Assembly: GCA_964451785.1 (NCBI GenBank)
Contig: CAYVJG010000002.1
Location: forward strand, 1 to 64,000
Direction of reading: 5' to 3'
Length of the DNA: 64,000 bases
From: JAJYSO01 sp964451785
Lineage (GTDB): Bacteria > Bacteroidota > Bacteroidia > Flavobacteriales > Flavobacteriaceae
Shown: piece by piece, positions 1 to 8,363 of the stretch
Position numbering within the stretch: the stretch's first letter is position 1
Layout: each line of letters opens with the position of its first letter
The notes under the pieces: generated by a model
Seen by the model: the letters and a program-made list of their open reading frames with translations, nothing else
The model's database searches: none
Told to the model about the DNA's origin: nothing
Program-made: the position numbers and the translations under genes

Positions 1-204
1 GACGCCATAGCTAAGGCTATGTCTGCGTTTTTCGCCTTGACCTTTAAAATTTATCCTATAAATCTTTAGACTATTTAATAAATAAAATTGGTATAAATCG
101 ACACTACTCTACCCCCCTAGGTCTTAAAATATTTAGGTAATGAGGCTTCAAATTATTATAATACTCCTACTTTTGCCATTCATTTTAAATTAATCATAGT
201 TATT

Positions 205-567
205 ATGGACCAAGTTGATGAATTTAACGCCTACCGCACTAAGATGACGGGAAAGATTTTAGGCGAAAACAACAAAGTACTGAAACGTATTTTCAATTTG
301 GACACCAATGCTTTCGTGAATGGTGCCCTAGATAAACGCACCAAAGAAATGTTGGGCTTGATCGCCTCCTTAGTGTTGCGTTGTGACGATTGCGTACGCT
401 ATCATCTTGAATCATGCCACAAAGAAGGCATTACAAAAGACGAAATCATGGAAATTTTAAGCATAGGAACGCTTATCGGTGGTACTATCGTTATTCCTCA
501 CCTCCGCCGCGCTTATGAATATTGGGATGTTTTAGACAGTAAAGTCACCACCTCTATTGCTGAATAA
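205..567 (+). CDS. Carboxymuconolactone decarboxylase family protein (AhpD-like)
   Basis: A 120-aa all-helical protein of the CMD/AhpD family. The sequence carries the family redox motif C-x-x-C-x-x-x-H at C60, C63 and H67, as in AhpD-type alkylhydroperoxidases, which suggests thiol-disulfide chemistry rather than true carboxymuconolactone decarboxylation. There is no signal peptide, so it is cytoplasmic. It is a single-domain protein of normal family length. In Flavobacteria a gene of this kind commonly lies beside tatC and lptB; neither is visible here because the window starts just upstream. It is followed by a strong bidirectional terminator, so it ends its transcription unit. The physiological substrate is unknown. 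Confidence 0.88.
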   Translation: MDQVDEFNAYRTKMTGKILGENNKVLKRIFNLDTNAFVNGALDKRTKEMLGLIASLVLRCDDCVRYHLESCHKEGITKDEIMEILSIGTLIGGTIVIPHLRRAYEYWDVLDSKVTTSIAE

Positions 568-598
568 CAGCAGTTTTCACAACTGTACTACTTATAAA

Positions 599-637
599 GA
601 CAAAGCTCCAAATCATCTGTTGACTTGGAGCTTTGTC
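599..637. terminator. Bidirectional terminator between convergent genes
   Basis: A perfect 13-bp inverted repeat (599-611 pairs with 625-637, core CAAAGCTCCAA) with a 13-nt loop lies between the convergent CMD-family gene and the cyclic-nucleotide phosphodiesterase gene. The T-rich flanks are modest, so termination could work in both directions. Confidence 0.7.
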
Positions 638-667
638 ATATAATTTATACACACTAAGTTTTTTACA

Positions 668-1627
668 TTACAAGCGAATCAACTCGCCTTGCTCTGGAAA
701 AATATAAGTCACCTCTAAGGGATTATAACTCCTCAATTCCTTTTTGATTTTAGCAATATTACCGGCTTCGGGTTTAAGGTGAGTTATGATTAACTTTAAA
801 TTGGTCAATTTTTTACGCCCTACTTTATCGGCTAAAACTTGTAATTCAGCTTGTAGCAAATGCGGCGTGAGGTGTCCGAACAGTTTTGTATCGGGTTGGC
901 TATTAGGAAAAGAAACCTCTATCAAAATGGCTTTCAGCTTGTTTTGTTTTATCAGAGGCGCTACAGCCGTCCAGAGTTTTGCTAAATTATGACTGTGCTC
1001 TATACGGTCAGCACCTGTATCACCAAGGTATAACACGGCTTCACCAGCTTTATTTTTTACTAGAATAGCTGAGCTAATAGCATGTTGGCCGTGGCTGAGT
1101 TGAAAGAGTTGGCCGGTTAAATCTGTATGATTTATAGCAAATACTTCGCCCGGCTGGTGAGCTTGATAGGTATAAGTCCCCAAACGCGGCACATCGCCTT
1201 TGTTGGCAAAGTTGCTCCAAGTGTGGTTGGTGAAGTAATAATTTTTTAAAATATGAATGGTAGAGGGCAATCCATAAATAGGTTTATGACTATCAGAAGG
1301 CGAATTGATAATAAGGCCCGCTAAATGATCGAGATGCCCATGCGAAATGAAATAGCCTTTGATATCATTACGTAACACCTCAAGATTGGATTGTTGAAAA
1401 GAGCCTTTTGTTATAGCCACATTAATACCACTGCGCAAAGTGCCGGCATCAAGACAAATGTATGTCTGTTGTCCTGCTTCACCTAACAAATAAGCGCTGA
1501 GATTGCTTTCATCGCCTCCGCCATAAACTCCTAAAGGAACGAGATCAAAGCTTTGCGCAGAGTTAGCTTGTGGATGTAGTCCTAAGCTAAACCATACAAG
1601 CAGCATGGCAAAAGTAGATTTATACAT
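668..1627 (-). CDS. Secreted class II 3',5'-cyclic-nucleotide phosphodiesterase (CpdP/PDE1-like metallo-beta-lactamase fold)
   Basis: A 319-aa protein with a cleavable signal peptide (hydrophobic residues 6-18, likely cut after the A-N-S-A around residue 24), so it should act in the periplasm. The metal-binding motif HGHLDH (residues 96-101), LSHG (177-180), GDTGAD (202-207) and a late ITHLKP (281-286) are the pattern of PDEase class II (PF02112). This family includes periplasmic CpdP of Vibrio fischeri and yeast PDE1, which hydrolyse cAMP/cGMP to 5'-NMP with two bound metals. The length and motif order are normal. It lies just downstream of the polyprenyl synthase gene on the same strand (20-bp gap) and may be co-transcribed. 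Function is inferred from motifs; the true substrate in a flavobacterium is uncertain. Confidence 0.85.
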   Translation of the reverse strand: MYKSTFAMLLVWFSLGLHPQANSAQSFDLVPLGVYGGGDESNLSAYLLGEAGQQTYICLDAGTLRSGINVAITKGSFQQSNLEVLRNDIKGYFISHGHLDHLAGLIINSPSDSHKPIYGLPSTIHILKNYYFTNHTWSNFANKGDVPRLGTYTYQAHQPGEVFAINHTDLTGQLFQLSHGQHAISSAILVKNKAGEAVLYLGDTGADRIEHSHNLAKLWTAVAPLIKQNKLKAILIEVSFPNSQPDTKLFGHLTPHLLQAELQVLADKVGRKKLTNLKLIITHLKPEAGNIAKIKKELRSYNPLEVTYIFPEQGELIRL

Positions 1628-1647
1628 AAAATTAATTTTGGTAAAGA

Positions 1648-2625
1648 TTATTTTTCGCGGTCAATAACATAATTGACCATTAGTGCCAAGGCCGATTTGA
1701 ATTCCGAATCCGGATAAGCAGCGAGCAATTCAAGCGCTTCGGTCCTAAAAGCTTTCATTTTTTGAGTAGCGTAGTCTAAGCCGCCAGCATCTTTTACAAA
1801 TTGAATCACCTCTTTAACGCGTTTTTTATCGGTATTGTGGTTTTTAACTGATTTAATCAACCAGCGTTTATCTTTCTCAGAAGCTGTATTGAGCGCATAA
1901 ATCAACGGCAGGGTCATTTTCTGTTCTTTGATGTCAATCCCGGTAGGTTTGCCAATTTTTTCTTCGCCATAATCAAACAAATCGTCTTTAATTTGGAAAG
2001 CCATCCCTATTAATTCACCAAACTTGCGCATGTTTTCAACATCAGGTGAGTTTGGTTTCACTGAAGCGGCTCCTAAGCTACAGCAGGCCGCAATCAAGGT
2101 AGCTGTTTTTTTACGGATAATCTCGTAATACACTTCTTCAGTGATATCTAATCGGCGTGCTTTTTCGATTTGTAAAAGTTCACCTTCACTCATTTCGCGA
2201 ACGGCAACAGAAATGATTTTGAGTAAATCAAAATCGTTATTATCAATTGACAATAACAAGCCTTTTGACAGTAAATAATCACCGACAAGTACGGCTATTT
2301 TATTTTTCCAAAGGGCATTAATCGAGAAAAAACCACGTCGCATATTGCTATCGTCCACTACATCGTCGTGCACCAAGGTAGCCGTATGAATCAATTCAAT
2401 AACTGATGCCCCGCGATAAGTACGGTCTTTAACTTCACCTCCTGAAACCATTTTAGAGACTAAAAACACAAACATGGGTCGCATTTGCTTCCCTTTTCGA
2501 TTCACCACATAATACATTACGCGGTTGAGCAAAGCTACTTTTGTAGACATTGCCAAACGGAACTTCTTTTCAAAAAGTTCCATCTCGTAAGCAATTGGCG
2601 CCTTTATTTTAGCAATAGGTTTCAT
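1648..2625 (-). CDS. Polyprenyl (all-trans) diphosphate synthase
   Basis: A 325-aa E-type prenyltransferase that condenses isopentenyl diphosphate onto an allylic primer, most likely to make the side chain of menaquinone. The first aspartate-rich motif DDVVDD (87-92, followed by S-N-M-R-R-G) and the second motif KDDLFDY (213-219) bind the Mg-diphosphate groups. There is no membrane segment or signal peptide. Length is typical of IspB/octaprenyl synthase relatives; the chain length cannot be read with confidence from the residues before the first motif. The phosphodiesterase gene follows on the same strand. Confidence 0.93.
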   Translation of the reverse strand: MKPIAKIKAPIAYEMELFEKKFRLAMSTKVALLNRVMYYVVNRKGKQMRPMFVFLVSKMVSGGEVKDRTYRGASVIELIHTATLVHDDVVDDSNMRRGFFSINALWKNKIAVLVGDYLLSKGLLLSIDNNDFDLLKIISVAVREMSEGELLQIEKARRLDITEEVYYEIIRKKTATLIAACCSLGAASVKPNSPDVENMRKFGELIGMAFQIKDDLFDYGEEKIGKPTGIDIKEQKMTLPLIYALNTASEKDKRWLIKSVKNHNTDKKRVKEVIQFVKDAGGLDYATQKMKAFRTEALELLAAYPDSEFKSALALMVNYVIDREK

Positions 2626-2685
2626 GTGAGCGAAGATACAAAAGCAACAGTAAACTTCCCTATTAAAAAACAGGTGATTACTAGT

Positions 2686-4206
2686 TTATAAGGATTCATT
2701 TAAGGCTAATAGCTCTTCTAAATAATTGCGATTATTGGCTAGTCGTGGAATTTTATTTTGCCCGCCTAATTTATTTTTCTGCTTAGACCAGGTATAAAAC
2801 AACTCAGGTTTAGCGACATTCAATTTTAGACGATTCAGGGTCATGTTATTTTTACGTTTTGCCTGATAATCGGTATTTAAATCTTGTAGTGCTTTGTCGA
2901 GGCAATCAATAAAGTAATCCATGTCTTTGGGTGGATTTTTAAACTCGATTAACCACTCGTGAGCTCCTTTTTCTTTGCCTTCCATAAACACTGGGGCAGC
3001 CGTATAATCAACAATTTCAGCATTGGTTAAATTAGCTGCTCGTTTCAGACCTTGATCCGCGTTTTCAACAATCAATTCTTCGCCAAAGGCATTGATAAAA
3101 TGCTTGGTGCGGCCAGACACTTTTATACGATACGGAGCAGTTGAGGTAAAGCGCACGGTATCCCCTATTTGATAGCGCCATAAACCAGCATTTGTAGTGA
3201 TAACTACCGCGTAATTTTTGCCGATTTCCACTTTTTCAAGCGGAATAACAACTTGCTGATCGGTGTCATAGGTATCCATGGGAATAAATTCATAAAAGAT
3301 ACCATAATCGAGCATCAACAAAAGTTCCTTGCTATTGTTTTGGTCTTGCACAGCAAAGAAACCTTCAGAAGCATTATAAATTTCATAATACTGAAACTCA
3401 TCGGTAGGAACCAATTTTTGATATTGTGCAGCATAGGGGTCAAAGTTAACACCGCCGTGAAAATAGACTTCCAAATCAGGCCAAATTTCGAGTAAGTTAT
3501 GGCGTCCTGTTTCGTTGAGTATGTTTTGTAATACCACCAACATCCACGAAGGCACACCGGCTAGGCTAGTGACATTTTCTTGAATGGTGGCTTTTACAAT
3601 GGCATCCATCTTCACTTCCCAGTCTGAAAGCAGAGATATCTCGTTATTAGGGGTGCTGCTATACGATGCCCAAAAAGGCATGTTATCAATTAATATAGAT
3701 GACAAATCGCCGTGTACAGTATCGTGCTCAAAATAATTTTCTTTACTACCTCCTAGGCGCAAGCTTTTGCCATTAAACAAGCCGGCATTTTCATTGTTGT
3801 GCAAGTAGAGACAAAGTAAATCTTTACTCCCTGCATAGTGACAATCTTCGAGTGATTCTTCACTTACCGGAATGAACTTACTGCGCGCATTAGTGGTGCC
3901 GCTAGATTTAGCAAACCACTTGATGCGCGAAGGCCAAAAGATATTGGTTTCACCTTTTCGCGATCGTTCAATATCTGTAAAAATATCTTCATAAGTTTGC
4001 ACCGGAATACGTTCTGCAAAATCTTCATATGATTTAATTGATTTAAAATCATACTGCTTTCCAACTTCTGTATCCTTGGCTTTTTCGAGTAATTTACTCA
4101 GCAATTCATTTTGTACGTCATGTGGGTATTTTAAAAAAAGTTCAACTTGATGTAAGCGTTTTTTTAAAAACCAAGATGCAATAGAATTTACTATGGGAAA
4201 CGACAT
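2686..4206 (-). CDS. GH3 auxin-responsive promoter family protein (acyl-adenylate amide-synthetase fold)
   Basis: A 506-aa protein resembling plant GH3 enzymes of the ANL adenylating superfamily, which adenylate a carboxylate and join it to an amine. Visible signatures are AKSSGTTNARSKFIPVS (about 94-110), a P-loop-like adenylate-binding stretch, the YNASEGFF segment (about 277-284) and GLWRYQIGDTVRF (about 342-354). No signal peptide or membrane segment is seen. The gene is widespread in Bacteroidota, where neither the acid nor the amine substrate is known; auxin chemistry should not be assumed. It lies just upstream of the prenyl synthase gene on the same strand, 60 bp apart. Confidence 0.85.
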   Translation of the reverse strand: MSFPIVNSIASWFLKKRLHQVELFLKYPHDVQNELLSKLLEKAKDTEVGKQYDFKSIKSYEDFAERIPVQTYEDIFTDIERSRKGETNIFWPSRIKWFAKSSGTTNARSKFIPVSEESLEDCHYAGSKDLLCLYLHNNENAGLFNGKSLRLGGSKENYFEHDTVHGDLSSILIDNMPFWASYSSTPNNEISLLSDWEVKMDAIVKATIQENVTSLAGVPSWMLVVLQNILNETGRHNLLEIWPDLEVYFHGGVNFDPYAAQYQKLVPTDEFQYYEIYNASEGFFAVQDQNNSKELLLMLDYGIFYEFIPMDTYDTDQQVVIPLEKVEIGKNYAVVITTNAGLWRYQIGDTVRFTSTAPYRIKVSGRTKHFINAFGEELIVENADQGLKRAANLTNAEIVDYTAAPVFMEGKEKGAHEWLIEFKNPPKDMDYFIDCLDKALQDLNTDYQAKRKNNMTLNRLKLNVAKPELFYTWSKQKNKLGGQNKIPRLANNRNYLEELLALNESL

Positions 4207-4292
4207 GTAAAGTGTATATTTATACCAAATTTTCGATATAAAAGTAACTTTTATTTCGGAGCTAGAAAAGTTTTTAAATAAAAATAAAATCT

Positions 4293-5087
4293 ATGTTTTT
4301 TACTGGTGTACTTCAAAAAATGAAAACTGAACTCAATCAGCAAGTTCAGTATTTTTTAGATCTCAATACCGATTTCATAAATGTCAACCAGCTACTTGAC
4401 AAAACAATATCACTCACACGTATCGGACACGAATGCTTAAACTGTCATCAAGATAAGCCTATTTTTAGACAGGGGTTTTGCTACGATTGTTTTTATAAAA
4501 GTCCGCTGGCTGGCGAGTGGATTATAAAACCTGAATTGAGCACCGCGCACCTCAACCAAGAAGATCGCGATTTAGAATTTGAAAAAGCAATGCAATTACA
4601 GCCACATATTGTGTATTTAGCTAATTCAGGACATATTAAAGTAGGTATTACACGCAAAGCACAAGTACCGACACGTTGGATTGATCAAGGGGCTCACGAG
4701 GCAATCCCTATTTTAGAAACACCAAATCGCTATTTAGCTGGCGTAGTAGAGGTGGCTTTAAAAGCGCATATTTCTGATAAAACCAATTGGCGTGATATGC
4801 TGAAAAATAAGATTGATGATGCTGATTTATTTGAAACTCGCAATCAATTGGCTCAGTTTATACCTGAAGAAGTTAAGCCGTATTACATAAGCAATATCGA
4901 GAAAACTGAAATTAACTTTCCTGTCTTGCAATATCCGAAAAAGGTAAAATCGCTCAATTTTACTAAAACGCAAAGTTACACAGGAGTTTTAAAGGGCATT
5001 AAAGGCCAGTATTTACTATTTGAAGACAATACAGTTTGCAATATTCGCAGCAACAGTGGCCAAGTAGTTGAGTTGAGCATCTTATAA
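4293..5087 (+). CDS. DUF2797 domain protein with zinc ribbon and GIY-YIG-like segment
   Basis: A 264-aa protein whose full length matches the DUF2797 family. A four-cysteine zinc ribbon is formed by C48-x2-C51 and C63-x2-C66. Residues 105-122 (HIVYLAN...IKVGITRK) look like the strand-turn-strand core of GIY-YIG nucleases, followed by RWIDQGAHEA. The C-terminal GVLKGIKGQYLLFED repeats the theme of the N-terminal GVLQKM segment, suggesting a folded-back beta structure. The start at 4293 gives the usual family N-terminus. It has no signal peptide. It is divergent from the GH3-like gene and ends just before a hairpin. The function is unknown; a nucleic-acid role is only an inference. Confidence 0.85.
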   Translation: MFFTGVLQKMKTELNQQVQYFLDLNTDFINVNQLLDKTISLTRIGHECLNCHQDKPIFRQGFCYDCFYKSPLAGEWIIKPELSTAHLNQEDRDLEFEKAMQLQPHIVYLANSGHIKVGITRKAQVPTRWIDQGAHEAIPILETPNRYLAGVVEVALKAHISDKTNWRDMLKNKIDDADLFETRNQLAQFIPEEVKPYYISNIEKTEINFPVLQYPKKVKSLNFTKTQSYTGVLKGIKGQYLLFEDNTVCNIRSNSGQVVELSIL

Positions 5088-5095
5088 AAAAAACA

Positions 5096-5127
5096 ATCCT
5101 TGTGAGTAAAAAATTACTCACAAGGAT
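5096..5127. terminator. Terminator downstream of the DUF2797 gene
   Basis: A perfect 14-bp inverted repeat (5096-5109 with 5114-5127, core CCTTGTGAGTAA) has a 4-nt loop. A run of eight A lies on its left side, which also gives a T-run for transcripts coming from the opposite strand. It is therefore probably bidirectional between the DUF2797 and rpsU genes. Confidence 0.75.
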
Positions 5128-5161
5128 CACTCAATATTTAACTAAGATATAAACAAAAAAT

Positions 5162-5190
5162 CCACGATTCCATAACGAAAAGAATCGTGG
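5162..5190 (-). terminator. rpsU terminator
   Basis: A 9-bp stem (CCACGATTC, 5162-5170, with GAATCGTGG, 5182-5190) is followed in the minus direction by TTTTTT. It lies 45 bp past the stop codon of rpsU, as expected of an intrinsic terminator. Confidence 0.7.
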
Positions 5191-5234
5191 GATATATAAG
5201 ATGTGTAAAATTAAAGCTTAAACTCTAATTTTGA

Positions 5235-5429
5235 TTAAATATCTTCTCTATCTCTCAAAGACTGAATGTAAGCAGCCTTTTGGATTTTTCTGCGATTAAC
5301 GACAGAAGGTTTTGTAAAATAACGATTATCGCGAAGGTTTTGCAAAACCTTAGTGTTGCGATATTTACGTTTCATGCGTTTTAGAGCGCGTTCAATTTTT
5401 TCACCTTCTTTTACTTTAATTATAAGCAT
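5235..5429 (-). CDS. rpsU: 30S ribosomal protein S21
   Basis: A 64-aa, very basic protein matching S21 of Bacteroidota: an N-terminal strand (MLIIKVKEGEKIERALKRMKRK), the conserved RRKIQKAAY-like helix and a charged tail. S21 joins the small ribosomal subunit near the anti-Shine-Dalgarno end of 16S rRNA. This is notable in Flavobacteriia, where the anti-SD is occluded and genes such as rpsU are among the few thought to sense free anti-SD. It is a monocistronic unit with its own promoter and terminator. Confidence 0.95.
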   Translation of the reverse strand: MLIIKVKEGEKIERALKRMKRKYRNTKVLQNLRDNRYFTKPSVVNRRKIQKAAYIQSLRDREDI

Positions 5430-5499
5430 AGATATATGTTTAAACTTTTACACAAACGGTCACTATAACCGAATTCAATCATTTTGGGCTGCAAATATA
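5430..5499 (-). promoter_or_regulatory. rpsU promoter (-7 element) and short structured leader
   Basis: Reading on the minus strand, TATATTTG (5499-5492) matches the Bacteroidota -7 consensus TAnnTTTG. No clear TTG -33 element is seen; the region is T-rich instead. The predicted leader of about 55 nt holds a small hairpin CGGT-tatagtg-ACCG before the ATG. This may be a ribosomal-protein leader, but no binding site can be proven from the sequence. Confidence 0.5.
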
Positions 5500-5569
5500 C
5501 AAAACTTCTACAATAAAAAACATTGTAACACATTCTTTTTAAAAGAATTTACACGCCTTTTGATTTAAA

Positions 5570-8218
5570 CTATTTTACAGAGTCTTTTGAGCGTTTCTTT
5601 TTGCCAAACAATCCCTCAAGGACGTTTTTAGCTGCGTCTTTAACTTTATCTTCTTTACTTTGGATTGTGTCAGTTGCGGTCGCATTATCTTGTGTTGTTG
5701 AATCTTTTTGCTGCCCTCCTCCCAAAAGATTACTCAAACCTTCAGAAACCTTATCTTTCAAATTATCTTTTTGTTCAGCTATAATCTTATCGGTTAAGGT
5801 TTTAGTAGCAGCTTTAAAGTCAACTTGAATTTTAGGGCTCGTCAAAGTTCCGGTAAAGGCAATTGGCAAATCCACTTTAGTGTTTTCTAAATCTGTTTTA
5901 CTGAGTTTAGCTAATCCTTGACTGACATCTTTTCCTAAATATTTAGCTGGCACATCTAAATCGAGCGTGTAATTCATGTTGTTTGTAAAACTGTGACTCC
6001 CTCCTAGATGCGCAGTAATACCTTTGTACAATTTAAAATCGAATGGTTTAAACTTAATAGCACCATCTTCAAAACTAAAATGCGCGGTTAAATCGTCGAG
6101 ATTCAGCTTGTCGAGATCCATAAAATTGAGCTTAGCATCTAACTGAGATAACAATGGCATTTTAGCCTTATCGACCTTGGCATTTAAAATAGCAGCCAAT
6201 CCATCACCCGTTAAGCTGTTATACACCGGCATTAGATCTTTTGTCAAATCGCCACTTAAACTTATAGAGGTTGTTAGATTACCGACTAATCCTTTTAAAA
6301 TTGGCGCAAATTTTTGGAACAAATCCATTTCTTGAATAGACTGTACAATGTCAACTTTCTTTAAGCTCAAAGCCACATTAAACTTAGGGGTAGCTGTTTT
6401 TGTAGCCACACTGCCATCTAGTCCAATTGTTCCGCCAAAAATATCAGCGGTAATGTCTTTTAAAGTAGCTGTTTCATCCTTAATCAACAATATGCCTTTG
6501 GCGTTGGTCAATGTTAAATTATCATACAACACTTTATCAGCACTAAAATCGAGTGCTACATCTAAAAACGAAGGAATTTTTATAGCTTCTTCTGAAGTTG
6601 GTGTTACTGACTGTGATGTATTAGCCGTTTGATTAGTTTGTGTGGTATCGGCTGGTGAAGCCATCATAAAATCGTTAACCGAAAAAGTATTAGAGGTCAA
6701 TTTAAATCGTCCTTTAACGGGTTGATTTTTAAATAGAAATCCCATCAAATTTTCTAGTTTTCCGGTGAGGTGCGCATCTGTTTGTCCAGTAGTCATATCA
6801 AACTGCTTTAGCACCACATTTCCCGGATCAAAACTCAAACTCGCCTGACTAATTTTTACAGGATGCGCCATTTCTGTTGAGCTATAGCTAAAGTTGCGCA
6901 AGCTGGCGGCTCCTTGCGTTTTAATTTTAGAATAACGTTCGTGCTCTATATCACTCATAGCAAAATCTGCTGAAAGATTAGCCTGTAACACGCCATCTAA
7001 ATCAAGCTCCATATCAACGGGGTAAGCCTTTTCTATATTTGCTAAATTCAATGTACCTTTAGCCATCAAATCGACCAACATGTTTCCGGTTAAATCTTTT
7101 AAATGTCCTTGCATTTCAAATTTATCACGGTCAATTTGAAAGGCCAATTTGTTTAAATCAAGATTCATATCCTTCATCAAGCCTGTTGCATTTTTCAACA
7201 CAGCATCAATGCTAATATGCTCTACAGATTTAGGTAAATCCGGATATTTAAAAGAAGCATCATTACTGTTTACAGCTATATTAATTTTAGGAATATGCGT
7301 ATCGTCAACTACGCCATATACACGTCCATCAACACTAAATTTACCCGTAGTCTGTACCTGATCTAGGTTTTTAGCATATTCAGCTGGCATCACCCCTAGA
7401 AAGTTTTTAAAATCAGAAGTCGGCGTTTTAAAAGTCAAATCCATTTCTTGATTAGCGTCATTGACCTGTACATAACCTGCAAAAGTTAAAGGTAACTGAT
7501 TGATCAACGCTTTATTATTAGCAAACGTAAAACGCATTTTATCTAAATCCATTTGAATGTCAGCGGTTAAATCTAACTTGGTGTTTTCAAAATAAGTGGT
7601 ACTGTCCATCGCAAAAGAAACCAGCGCATCGGTTTGTGTTTTTAAAGTGGAAGTCGAAGCCGAAAAATCACCTGTTCCCTGGTGATTAAATGCTTTTAAT
7701 CGCAGAAACATTTTGCTACTTTCGTCGAGATAATTAATTCGAGAATCGGTAATACTATAATGCTGAACCGCAAAATTCATATCACTCTCTGCTCTTGTTG
7801 TATCTTGAGTTGTTTCTGCTGAAGTCTTGGTAATATCATAATTTGCCACGCCGTTTTTATCAACTTTCACATTCACCAAAGCCTGTTCAAGTCCTAGTTC
7901 ATTAATCGTTAAATTACCCCCTTTAAACAGCTGAGGAATTCCCATATCTAAAAACAAAGTTTTAGCATAAACCAAAGTATCTCCGGCAAAAGGAGCTTTA
8001 TTGATCACACTAATATCTTCTAATTTTAAACGAGCATCGGGAAAACTGCTCAATAAACTCAAACTCAAGTCTTGCCATTCAACAGTAGCATTAAGGTTTT
8101 CATTTATAGCTTTCTTGACTTGTTTTTCTATAGTTCCTTTAAACAAAAAGGGGGCTACAAGTAAGAAAATAATCAATAAAAGGACGACAATTCCTATAAT
8201 TTTAAGGGCTTTCTTCAT
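5570..8218 (-). CDS. AsmA-like / TamB-related envelope protein
   Basis: An 882-aa protein with a single N-terminal membrane anchor (residues 5-27) followed by a long, beta-rich periplasmic region and a charged, low-complexity C-terminus (about 835-882, ending in KKKRSKDSVK). The N-terminal SSFPDARLKLEDISV... pattern and the repeated short amphipathic strands are those of AsmA family proteins, now viewed as bridge-like lipid-transfer or envelope-homeostasis proteins. A T/Q/N/S-rich linker sits near residues 515-540. Length fits the flavobacterial AsmA-like C-terminal-region family. It is monocistronic, between rpsU and folK. The specific lipid handled is unknown. Confidence 0.82.
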   Translation of the reverse strand: MKKALKIIGIVVLLLIIFLLVAPFLFKGTIEKQVKKAINENLNATVEWQDLSLSLLSSFPDARLKLEDISVINKAPFAGDTLVYAKTLFLDMGIPQLFKGGNLTINELGLEQALVNVKVDKNGVANYDITKTSAETTQDTTRAESDMNFAVQHYSITDSRINYLDESSKMFLRLKAFNHQGTGDFSASTSTLKTQTDALVSFAMDSTTYFENTKLDLTADIQMDLDKMRFTFANNKALINQLPLTFAGYVQVNDANQEMDLTFKTPTSDFKNFLGVMPAEYAKNLDQVQTTGKFSVDGRVYGVVDDTHIPKINIAVNSNDASFKYPDLPKSVEHISIDAVLKNATGLMKDMNLDLNKLAFQIDRDKFEMQGHLKDLTGNMLVDLMAKGTLNLANIEKAYPVDMELDLDGVLQANLSADFAMSDIEHERYSKIKTQGAASLRNFSYSSTEMAHPVKISQASLSFDPGNVVLKQFDMTTGQTDAHLTGKLENLMGFLFKNQPVKGRFKLTSNTFSVNDFMMASPADTTQTNQTANTSQSVTPTSEEAIKIPSFLDVALDFSADKVLYDNLTLTNAKGILLIKDETATLKDITADIFGGTIGLDGSVATKTATPKFNVALSLKKVDIVQSIQEMDLFQKFAPILKGLVGNLTTSISLSGDLTKDLMPVYNSLTGDGLAAILNAKVDKAKMPLLSQLDAKLNFMDLDKLNLDDLTAHFSFEDGAIKFKPFDFKLYKGITAHLGGSHSFTNNMNYTLDLDVPAKYLGKDVSQGLAKLSKTDLENTKVDLPIAFTGTLTSPKIQVDFKAATKTLTDKIIAEQKDNLKDKVSEGLSNLLGGGQQKDSTTQDNATATDTIQSKEDKVKDAAKNVLEGLFGKKKRSKDSVK

Positions 8219-8317
8219 AATAAATAGTGTAGTTTGAGTAGCTAAAAATACAAAAATTAAAGTATTTAGGTGAAATAATAAAATGGAATATAACTATTTA
8301 CTTTAAGCCAATCCATG

Positions 8318-8325
8318 TATTTTTG
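8318..8325 (+). promoter_or_regulatory. -7 promoter element overlapping the upstream GTG of the folK fusion gene
   Basis: TATTTTTG matches TAnnTTTG. Transcription would start near 8332, downstream of the GTG at 8325, so that GTG is unlikely to be the start codon. This favours the TTG at 8364. No convincing TTG -33 partner is present. Confidence 0.4.
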
Positions 8326-8363
8326 TGCGTAGAAAATCACATGGCAATAAAATACCGTTTACA

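Noticed and set aside
1..69. Open plus-strand frame ending in TAG at 69, perhaps the 3' end of an upstream gene
   Set aside because: Only 22 codons are visible and the sequence does not match the C-terminus of TatC, LptB or other expected neighbours, so no gene can be supported.
87..110. TTGGTATAAATCGACA near the window start as another repeat copy
   Set aside because: Only short, gapped matches to the GGTAT and ATAAATCGGAC parts; the remaining element is absent.
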